Shown here: one piece after another, positions 41,514 to 48,145 of the stretch
How the letters are laid out: the number at the start of each line of letters is the position of its first letter
Position numbering within the stretch: position 1 is the stretch's first letter
From: Thermodesulfovibrionia bacterium
Lineage (GTDB): Bacteria; Nitrospirota; Thermodesulfovibrionia; UBA6902
Reading direction: 5' to 3'
Assembly: GCA_945786855.1 (NCBI GenBank)
Contig: CALZGI010000056.1
Coordinates: 1-48,145, forward strand
DNA: 48,145 nucleotides
Notes under the pieces: model-generated
What the model was told of the DNA's origin: nothing
Databases searched by the model: none
What the model saw: only the letters and a program-made list of their open reading frames with translations
Translations under genes and position numbers: made by a program

Positions 41514-43618
41514 TAAATCTTCTCCAGGTTGGCAAATTTCAGGGAAAGCCGCTTCATTCCCACTGTCGGAAAGTTCACCATTACTTTTACATCGTCAGTC
41601 TCGCCATAGCTGTCCCTCACTACCCCGACACCCCACTTTGGATGTTTCACCCGCGCCCCTGCAGCAAATGGCGACGAACTCAACACATTTAAGGGGACAC
41701 TGGCAGAAGACGTAATTGCATCGGCCCTTGGCCTCTTTTCGATACAGTGGTAACAATTGGTCGGTATATCGGCCAGAAACCTTGAAGGCTGCTGTTCCTG
41801 CACTGACGTGTAAAGCCTTCTTTTCTTCGCTCCCGATATGACAAGCATATCCTGCGCCCTGGTGACTCCCACATAGAAAAGTCTGCGCTCTTCTTCAAGC
41901 TCTTCGGGGTCTTTTATTGCGTGGAAATGGGGCACCAGTCCATCTTCAATCCCGGCAATAAACACCACCGGGAATTCAAGGCCTTTCGCACTGTGAAGCG
42001 TCATTAAAGAAACAGAATCTTCATTGCGCTTTTCATCGAGCCCGCTGAAAAGAGATGCAGTGTCAAGAAAACTCTTCAGGTCCTTGCCGTTTGCAGATTC
42101 CCTGAGTTCTTTTAGTGTATCGGCTTTTTCTTCTCCGACCCATTCAGCGTAGTTGGTCTTTTCATAAATCAGATCTATGAGTCCGGGAACGCTCTCATCT
42201 TTATGGGCAATTAATCCATCAATAATATTAATAAAAGCGCATACTTTTTCCCTCAGTGAATTGGTATAGCCGGTACTCTTTGCTATGAACTTCATAGTCT
42301 TGTAGAGACTTTCCTCTCTCTTCCTGGCTTCGTTCTCCACCCGCGTAATCGTGGCAGCGCCAATCTGCCTTGTAGGACAGTTCACAATTCTCTTCAGACT
42401 AACAGAATCATCAGGATTCGCAATCAGTTTCAGATAGGAGATAATGTCCTTTACCTCTTTCCTCTGGTAAAAGCTGATACCCCCATGAATTTTATAGGGC
42501 TGCCCATTCTCTCTCATTGCCTCTTCCAGACTCCTGGACTGCTGGTTCACCCTGTAGAGGACAGCTATATCCTTGTATGAATATTTCCCTTTCAAAAAAA
42601 GGTCCTTTATAGATTGCGCTATATAGCGGGCCTCTTCCATTTCATTCGTTGCAACACAATAGAATATTTTTTCTCCCCGGCCCCTGTCTGTCCACAACTT
42701 CTTTGATATCCTGTCCTGGCTGGGAGCAATAATACTGTCCGCAATGTCAAGGATCCTCTGTGTAGACCGGTAATTTTGCTCAAGTCTTATAACTTTCGTC
42801 CTGGAATAGTCTTTCCTGAAGGAGTGGATATTCTTTACTTCTGCTCCCCGGAATTTGTAAATACTCTGGTCGTCATCACCAACAGCACAAACATTCCTGT
42901 TCTTTGAAGTCAGAAGCCTGGTAAGTCTGTACTGGGAAGTATTCGTGTCCTGGAATTCGTCTATCATAACGTGGGAAAACTCTTTCTGATATTTTTTCAA
43001 TACACCGGGATGCTTTTCAAAAAGTTTCACTGTACACATTATAAGATCATCAAAATCAAGTGCGTTATTCTTCCTGAGTTCATCCTGATATCTCACATAT
43101 ACTCGTGCAAATTTCTCATCAAACCCATAACTGTCTTCATTCGACATAAGATCTTCGGGGCCAACCAGAGAGGCTTTCAGTGAAGACACTTTGGACAATA
43201 TCCCCTTATAAAGTGCTTCATGAATCTTGAACTCTTTCAGGATTGAACGCACAAGATGACCTGAGTCAGCATCATCATAAATACAAAAATCCTGCATGTA
43301 TCCCAGATTCTCTATTTCCTTCCGCAATATACGTGCAGCCAGGGAATGAAACGTCCCGATCCAGAGCCCCTTTGAACTCTTTTTTGTAAGGACTTCGATT
43401 CTCTCTTTCATCTCACTGGCCGCCTTGTTCGTAAAGGTCATGGCCAATATTGAAGCCGGAGGCACCTTCTGAGCGCTGGTAAGATAGGCGAACCGATGGG
43501 TTATTACTTTGGTCTTTCCGCTTCCCGCCCCTGCCAGGACAAGCAACGGGCCTTTCATGTGAAGAACTGCATCTTTCTGTTGCGGATTCAGACCGCTCAA
43601 CGATGATTTTTTACTCAT
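41513..43618 (-). CDS. pcrA: UvrD/PcrA-type 3'-5' DNA helicase
   Basis: A 701-aa superfamily 1A helicase that unwinds DNA in repair and clears RecA or transcription complexes. It has the Q-motif LNPQQKDAV, Walker A GAGSGKT (30-36), MIDEFQDTN (motif II), DDDQSIYKFRGA (III), RLEQNYRST (IV), VSLMTLHSAKGLEFPVVFIAG (V) and EERRLFYVGVTRA (VI). The C-terminal tail with VKHPKWGVGVVRD is the Tudor-like RNAP-binding module of PcrA/UvrD. AGGGGAGAG precedes ATG. Naming as PcrA or UvrD is arbitrary; the fold is clear. Confidence 0.95.
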   Translation of the reverse strand: MSKKSSLSGLNPQQKDAVLHMKGPLLVLAGAGSGKTKVITHRFAYLTSAQKVPPASILAMTFTNKAASEMKERIEVLTKKSSKGLWIGTFHSLAARILRKEIENLGYMQDFCIYDDADSGHLVRSILKEFKIHEALYKGILSKVSSLKASLVGPEDLMSNEDSYGFDEKFARVYVRYQDELRKNNALDFDDLIMCTVKLFEKHPGVLKKYQKEFSHVMIDEFQDTNTSQYRLTRLLTSKNRNVCAVGDDDQSIYKFRGAEVKNIHSFRKDYSRTKVIRLEQNYRSTQRILDIADSIIAPSQDRISKKLWTDRGRGEKIFYCVATNEMEEARYIAQSIKDLFLKGKYSYKDIAVLYRVNQQSRSLEEAMRENGQPYKIHGGISFYQRKEVKDIISYLKLIANPDDSVSLKRIVNCPTRQIGAATITRVENEARKREESLYKTMKFIAKSTGYTNSLREKVCAFINIIDGLIAHKDESVPGLIDLIYEKTNYAEWVGEEKADTLKELRESANGKDLKSFLDTASLFSGLDEKRNEDSVSLMTLHSAKGLEFPVVFIAGIEDGLVPHFHAIKDPEELEEERRLFYVGVTRAQDMLVISGAKKRRLYTSVQEQQPSRFLADIPTNCYHCIEKRPRADAITSSASVPLNVLSSSPFAAGARVKHPKWGVGVVRDSYGETDDVKVMVNFPTVGMKRLSLKFANLEKI

Positions 43619-43762
43619 TCTCTCCCCTTAGGTAAATAATGTCAGCTTGAATAGATGTGTAAACTGCAGGATCCTGAACAACGTGACTGCTCTAAGTATA
43701 TCAGATTCCCGACAAGAACCGCCACTGTCTTATTGAGGAATAGCCAATTCTTATACTATTTT

Positions 43763-45595
43763 CTACTCGACGGTAACGCTTTTTGCAAGATTCCGGGGCT
43801 GGTCAACATTACATTTCCTCAAAACTGCAATGTAATACGCCAATAAATGGAGGGGGATGGAAAAGATAATAGGGGTAAGATAGTAATTTGTTTCAGGCAT
43901 AGACAAAACATTTGATACACGCGACCTGACCTTGGAGCTGCCTTCATGTGCAACGGCAATGAGCTTGCCGCCTCTACTCTTCACTTCTTCCATATTTGAA
44001 AGTATCTTCTCAAGCACATTGTCATCAGGAGCTAATGCGAGCACCGGCAAGTTATGATCGATGAGCGCGATAGGACCGTGCTTCATTTCTCCTGCAGGAT
44101 ATCCTTCTGCATGGATATATGAAATTTCTTTCAGCTTCAGCGCTCCTTCGAGAGCTATAGGATAGTTTATCCCCCTTCCGAGATAAAGGAAATCCTGTGC
44201 ACGATGATATTTCCTTGCGATTTTCTTCACAGCGTCATCACACTGGAGCGCCTTTTCCACCTTTTCCGGAAGGAGCAGCAGTTCATGAAACAGGGCCTTT
44301 ATTTCTTTTGCCCCGAGCTTTTCCTTTGCCTTTGCGAGCGCTATGGAAAAGAGATACAGTGCAGTAAGTTGAGTTGTAAAGGCCTTCGTGGAAGCAACGC
44401 CGATCTCAGGGCCGGAGTGAGTATAAAAAACACCGTCAGCCTCCCGTGCAGAAGTACTGCCGACCACATTACAGATGCTGAGAACTTTCGCTCCAAGCCG
44501 TTTGGCTTCGCGCTGGGCTGCAAGGGTATCTGCCGTCTCTCCCGACTGCGTAATCACAATCATCAGACTGCCCCTGGGTACAATCGGCTGCCGGTACCTG
44601 AATTCCGATGCAATATCAACTTCACAGGGTACTCTCACCATATCTTCAATTATGTACTTGCCGACCATGGCAGCATGCCATGATGTGCCGCAGGCAACAA
44701 GAAATATCTTGTTCAATTTCTTCAGCATGCTCTCCCTGAGTGAAAATTCCTTCAGATTCACCGTTCCCTTTTCAAGGGAAAATCTCCCTCTGATCGTGTC
44801 TGCTATTGCGCGGGGCTGTTCAAATATTTCCTTCAGCATGAAGTGCTTGTATCCCCCCTTTTCCGCCATTGTGGGGGTCCATGATATTTTTTCAACTTTC
44901 TGCTTTACCGTTTTGCTCTTCTTCAAATTAAAAATTGATATCCCCTCAGTCGTAAGTGTGGCCATATCCCCGTTTTCAAGAATAATTACGTCCCTGGTGT
45001 ATTTGAGGAATGCAGGGATATCGGATGCAATAAAGTGCTCTCCCTTTCCAAGACCGAGAACAAGAGGGCTGTCGTTCTTGACAGCAAGAATTTTGTCAGG
45101 TTCAAACTCGTTCATCACACCGATGGCATAGGCGCCTTCAACATGTTTCAGGGCCTCTTTTGTTGCTTTTTCCAGGTCATATCCTTTTTGGGTATAGGTC
45201 AGGATAAGGTGGCAGATCACCTCAGTGTCAGTATCGGAAGTAAACACTTGTCCCTTTTTCTTCATTCCCTCTTTCAGTTCGAAATAGTTTTCAATAATTC
45301 CGTTATGGACAACAACAATTCCGCCCGCCCGGTGAGGGTGTGCATTTGATTCCGTTGGCTTTCCATGGGTTGCCCATCGCGTATGCCCGATACCAACATG
45401 ACTGACAATTTTCTCTTTTTTAATATATAGTTCCAGATCTTTAATCTTACCGGCGCAACGTCTCACGCCTATCTTGTTATTCTTTAAAAATGATATCCCC
45501 GCAGAATCATAGCCGCGATACTCAAGCCGTTTCAGCCCGTTAATAAGTATGGGGACAGCGTTTCTTGAACCTATATATCCTATTATTCCGCACAT
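43763..45595 (-). CDS. glmS: Glutamine-fructose-6-phosphate aminotransferase GlmS
   Basis: GlmS makes glucosamine-6-phosphate from fructose-6-phosphate and glutamine, the first step towards UDP-GlcNAc. The 610-aa product has the glutaminase domain (nucleophile Cys2 after Met removal; MCGIIGYIGSR, HTRWATHGKPTESNAHPH, SDTDTEVI) and two SIS isomerase domains (VACGTSWHAAMVGK, TQSGETADTLAA; catalytic CNVVGSTSARE). The tail ends NLAKSVTVE as usual. The 66-base leader holds no ribozyme of the glmS type I can recognise. glmU lies directly upstream, so the two steps of UDP-GlcNAc synthesis are paired. Confidence 0.97.
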   Translation of the reverse strand: MCGIIGYIGSRNAVPILINGLKRLEYRGYDSAGISFLKNNKIGVRRCAGKIKDLELYIKKEKIVSHVGIGHTRWATHGKPTESNAHPHRAGGIVVVHNGIIENYFELKEGMKKKGQVFTSDTDTEVICHLILTYTQKGYDLEKATKEALKHVEGAYAIGVMNEFEPDKILAVKNDSPLVLGLGKGEHFIASDIPAFLKYTRDVIILENGDMATLTTEGISIFNLKKSKTVKQKVEKISWTPTMAEKGGYKHFMLKEIFEQPRAIADTIRGRFSLEKGTVNLKEFSLRESMLKKLNKIFLVACGTSWHAAMVGKYIIEDMVRVPCEVDIASEFRYRQPIVPRGSLMIVITQSGETADTLAAQREAKRLGAKVLSICNVVGSTSAREADGVFYTHSGPEIGVASTKAFTTQLTALYLFSIALAKAKEKLGAKEIKALFHELLLLPEKVEKALQCDDAVKKIARKYHRAQDFLYLGRGINYPIALEGALKLKEISYIHAEGYPAGEMKHGPIALIDHNLPVLALAPDDNVLEKILSNMEEVKSRGGKLIAVAHEGSSKVRSRVSNVLSMPETNYYLTPIIFSIPLHLLAYYIAVLRKCNVDQPRNLAKSVTVE

Positions 45596-45661
45596 AGTTT
45601 TCGTCCTTGTTTATTCTTGTTCAGTTTTTCGTCAATGATCCTGCATGCTCTATTGATGACC

Positions 45662-47035
45662 TTAGCCCTTTTTCAGCAGCTTCCTTTTCTTCACCCAATC
45701 CTTGAGATTTTTCTGCCCCGACCTGCTTATTGCCAGAGCATTTGCAGGAACATTCCGGGTTACCGTCGACCCTGCCGCCACATATGCACCTTTCCCGACC
45801 GTTACCGGGGCAACCAGTTGTGAATCACTGCCAATAAATACGCCCGGTTGAATGTTCGTTTGAAACTTGTGAGTACCGTCATAATTGCACGTGATGGTGC
45901 CTGCACCGATATTTACGTCAGCCCCGATACGCGCATCTCCAAGATAAGACAGGTGAGACGCTTTCGTGCCGTCACCGATCGTGGACTTCTTTATTTCAAC
46001 AAAGTTGCCTATCCTTGCATCACGACCAATCACGCTATGGGGCCTCAGGTGAGCCATGGGCCCGATGATAGCCCGATCACGCACCTTTGAATCCTCTATT
46101 AATGAATTATCTTTTATGACCACCCCGTCACCAATGCTGCTGTTGTTAATCCTTGAACCGGGATAGATTGTACAATTCCCCCCTATTGAAGTGGCCCCTT
46201 CAAGGTGGGTATTCGGATAAATGACGGTGTCCCTGCCAATAGATACAGATGTATGCACGATAGTTGTGTTCGGATCAATGAAGGTAACTCCCTTGTTCAT
46301 CCAGTTCGATAGAATCCTCTTCCTCATAATTGTCGCAACATGAAACAGGTCCTGCCTGCTGTTTACCCCTAATATGTCTTCAGGAGGGCATTCATAGGCA
46401 TTCAGCTTTCCCGTTGATTGAGAGAGGATCCCCACGATATCGGTAAGATAATATTCTCCAGATTTACTGTTCTTTTCTATGGCGTCCATGTTCTGAAGAG
46501 CATCCGATTCAATAAGGTACACCCCTCCATTCAGTTCCTGAAATTTCGCCCTTTCAGCATCCTTCACATGTTTGTCCTCAACAATCCTGGAAACCTTCCC
46601 TCTCTCATCGCGAAAAACCCTGCCGTATCCCGACAGCCCATCATCTTTAAACGAGAGGAAGGACATTGTGTTTTTATCACGCCGGTGTTTCGTTAAAAGA
46701 CCTTTTAACGTTTTTGTTGTTATAAGCGGACCGTCGCCGTTCAGAATAAGAACCGATCCATTTTTCAGATGTTTCCGGGCTGTGACAACGGCATCCCCCG
46801 TTCCAAGCAGCTTCTTTTGCAGGACGAAAGAGACCGGTTCCGCACGAAACCGATTTTCAACCTCATCTGCCCCGTTTCCCACCACCACTATTATTTTTGC
46901 CGGATTTAAAGACTTGACTGCATCAATAACATGATGAAGCATGGGTTTGCCCAATGCTTCATGAAGCACCTTGGGTGTCCGCGACTTCATCCTCTTGCCA
47001 AGCCCGGCAGCTAAAATTACAACTGATACATTCAT
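45662..47035 (-). CDS. glmU: Bifunctional GlmU uridyltransferase/acetyltransferase
   Basis: GlmU acetylates glucosamine-1-phosphate and then couples it to UTP to give UDP-GlcNAc. I take ATG 47033-47035 (MNVSVVILAAGLGKRM), since the family starts here; the frame extends 12 codons upstream to a TTG. With it the protein is 457 aa. The N-terminal pyrophosphorylase has LAAGLGKRMKSRTPK and NGDGPLI. The C-terminal half is a left-handed beta-helix of hexapeptide repeats ending at SQLVAPVTVGKGAYVAAGSTVTRNVPANALAISRS. glmS follows after 66 bases. Confidence 0.96.
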   Translation of the reverse strand: MNVSVVILAAGLGKRMKSRTPKVLHEALGKPMLHHVIDAVKSLNPAKIIVVVGNGADEVENRFRAEPVSFVLQKKLLGTGDAVVTARKHLKNGSVLILNGDGPLITTKTLKGLLTKHRRDKNTMSFLSFKDDGLSGYGRVFRDERGKVSRIVEDKHVKDAERAKFQELNGGVYLIESDALQNMDAIEKNSKSGEYYLTDIVGILSQSTGKLNAYECPPEDILGVNSRQDLFHVATIMRKRILSNWMNKGVTFIDPNTTIVHTSVSIGRDTVIYPNTHLEGATSIGGNCTIYPGSRINNSSIGDGVVIKDNSLIEDSKVRDRAIIGPMAHLRPHSVIGRDARIGNFVEIKKSTIGDGTKASHLSYLGDARIGADVNIGAGTITCNYDGTHKFQTNIQPGVFIGSDSQLVAPVTVGKGAYVAAGSTVTRNVPANALAISRSGQKNLKDWVKKRKLLKKG

Positions 47036-47142
47036 CCGCCTATGATAATCTTTCCAAAACTCTGAATGCAATAAATTTAAAATCAGGGATGTACATTATT
47101 CCTCCGGAATTACTATTTATAACGGCATTACGGCTCCGGACT

Positions 47143-48145
47143 TTAATTCCCGGCCAGTTGAAAATATTCGCCAAGCAATCGCGGGTACATCCGCATATCA
47201 AACAGAATATTTGTCATCAGATAGCATTCATGAGAACAAAAACAGCCTGTATCCTGAATGGACGCAACTATTTTTCCTGCCCTCTCCGATCTCAGAATAT
47301 TCTTAATATCGTAGTCATGCTCTCTTACATTCCCCATCTTCGCTGTAAAAGATTCGCAGGGGAACAGATCTCCCCCCTCGGTCAAAACAAGGTTCAGTCT
47401 TCCCGCATAACAGTCAGTCAGCTTTTCTTTCCGGGTCTCTGTTTCATAGATAAGACGCCGCTGAAGAATATCCTGGGCAGCCTTCAGTCGCGCTCCCGGA
47501 AACCGGTAGATATTCGAAGCCTTTGTTTTCAGGTTATGGGCCAGCATATCGATGGTTGCACGGTACTTTTCAATATCAATCTCTTTAAGCCCTTCACCCC
47601 GCACAAGTGAGACCGTATGGGTTTTAATTTTGTCCAGCCTGTTTACAAATCCGATCACCTCATCCATCGCATCCTGATTCTCGGAGCAGAATACAGTATT
47701 TATGCCAAGATCAAAGTTCCGGTATTTGTCAATCAAATCCCCCAGAGCACGGTAGGTCCTCATTGTCTTCTGATAACTGCCCTCTCTGCCCCGGATCCTG
47801 TCGTGCAGAATCTCCGGACCGTCCAGTGAGAGCTTTACGACGATCGTACTCTTCCTGCAGGAGCGCAGAATTGCTTCAACCCTGTCTTTTATAACATCCG
47901 TCAGCAGACCATTGGTGGGAAAGAGAATAATGGCCGGTTTATTCCGCTCATAAAACACTTTCGTGATTTCAACGATATCGTCTCTGAGAAATATCTCCCC
48001 CCCCGAAAAGGCCAGCCACAGAAGACTCCCCAGTGATGCCGATATTTTTTCAATTTCACCGAGGGACAATTCAGACGTGTCTGCTTCATCTGCCTTTCCA
48101 TCGAGCCGGTAGAAACAGAAGGAGCATTTCGCATTACACCTTTTC
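47143..48145 (-). CDS. Radical SAM protein with SPASM-like C-terminus, N-terminus cut by edge
   Basis: The frame runs off the right edge. The first visible residues are KRCNAKCSFCFYRLDG, a C-x3-C-x2-C motif that holds the radical SAM 4Fe-4S cluster (Cys codons at 48136-48138, 48124-48126 and 48115-48117). LWLAFSGGEIFLRDDIVEI follows, with the GGE motif for SAM. A TIM-barrel core follows, then a Cys-rich C-terminal part (CYAGRLNLVLTEGGDLFPCESF..CFCSHECYL) that looks like a SPASM/twitch auxiliary-cluster domain. The visible part is about 333 codons, and the missing start is probably short. Substrate unknown; SPASM enzymes modify peptides, sugars or other small molecules. It lies 107 bases upstream of glmU. 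Confidence 0.85.
   Translation of the reverse strand, partial: KRCNAKCSFCFYRLDGKADEADTSELSLGEIEKISASLGSLLWLAFSGGEIFLRDDIVEITKVFYERNKPAIILFPTNGLLTDVIKDRVEAILRSCRKSTIVVKLSLDGPEILHDRIRGREGSYQKTMRTYRALGDLIDKYRNFDLGINTVFCSENQDAMDEVIGFVNRLDKIKTHTVSLVRGEGLKEIDIEKYRATIDMLAHNLKTKASNIYRFPGARLKAAQDILQRRLIYETETRKEKLTDCYAGRLNLVLTEGGDLFPCESFTAKMGNVREHDYDIKNILRSERAGKIVASIQDTGCFCSHECYLMTNILFDMRMYPRLLGEYFQLAGN

Noticed and set aside
45596-45661. Possible glmS ribozyme or riboswitch before glmS
   Set aside because: The gap is only 66 bases and shows no glmS-ribozyme core; glmU ends immediately upstream.

Overview
This window comes from a Gram-negative, flagellated, probably anaerobic or microaerophilic bacterium. 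Signs of an outer membrane are beta-barrel proteins, lipoproteins and an AsmA-type protein. motAB and a CheV-like gene, each with a sigma-28-type promoter, indicate motility. MqnA points to the futalosine route to menaquinone, and a desulforedoxin/rubrerythrin pair points to oxygen defence typical of anaerobes. A lineage such as Nitrospirota or the former Deltaproteobacteria fits, but the sequence alone does not settle it. No rRNA, tRNA, CRISPR array, transposase or phage block was seen.

Layout. 1-1.2 kb holds a higher-GC patch with an edge-truncated lipoprotein gene and a lysozyme-family gene. 1.3-5.7 kb (minus) holds a loose cluster of poorly characterised genes: THEP1 NTPase, TIGR03790-type, SGNH hydrolase, zinc ribbon, uracil-DNA-glycosylase-like and an exported protein. 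6-8.5 kb (plus) carries rtcB and mqnA. 8.5-13.4 kb (minus) carries an outer-membrane barrel, alanine dehydrogenase, a conserved-looking 110-aa protein and ridA-pdxA-rdgB. 13.6-14.3 kb (plus) carries desulforedoxin-rubrerythrin. 15-16.5 kb (plus) carries motAB. 16.5-20 kb (minus) carries a DUF362/ferredoxin protein, a DUF2156 protein, a lipoprotein and a thioredoxin-like gene with an in-frame TGA. 20-29.4 kb is mixed: GNAT, PP2C, AsmA, a hydrolase, a repeat/SH3 protein, a YARHG protein, an outer-membrane transporter and a CheV-like protein.

29.5 kb to the right edge is one long minus-strand housekeeping block. In transcription order it reads radical SAM (cut by the edge), glmU, glmS, pcrA/uvrD-gatC, panD, rpsU-yqeY-nif3, dnaG, a small ORF, rpmE, DUF1385-prfA-prmC-murA, hisD and hisG. 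It covers UDP-GlcNAc and peptidoglycan precursors, translation and its release factor, DNA replication priming, pantothenate and histidine synthesis. Several stop/start overlaps imply translational coupling.

The most notable observation is the gene at 19443-19796. A TGA sits exactly where the first cysteine of a thioredoxin CGPC motif should be. Downstream, in the window expected for a bacterial SECIS, is a small hairpin whose AGGUAC loop resembles the AGGU loop of E. coli fdhF. With its TTG start, strong ribosome-binding site, promoter and overlapping palindromic operator, the locus reads as an intact U-G-P-C thioredoxin-like selenoprotein. Ordinary annotation would shorten it to a 78-aa fragment or call it a pseudogene. 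Other signals are two sigma-28 promoters, a 42-bp coding tandem repeat, and several REP/MITE-like palindromes.
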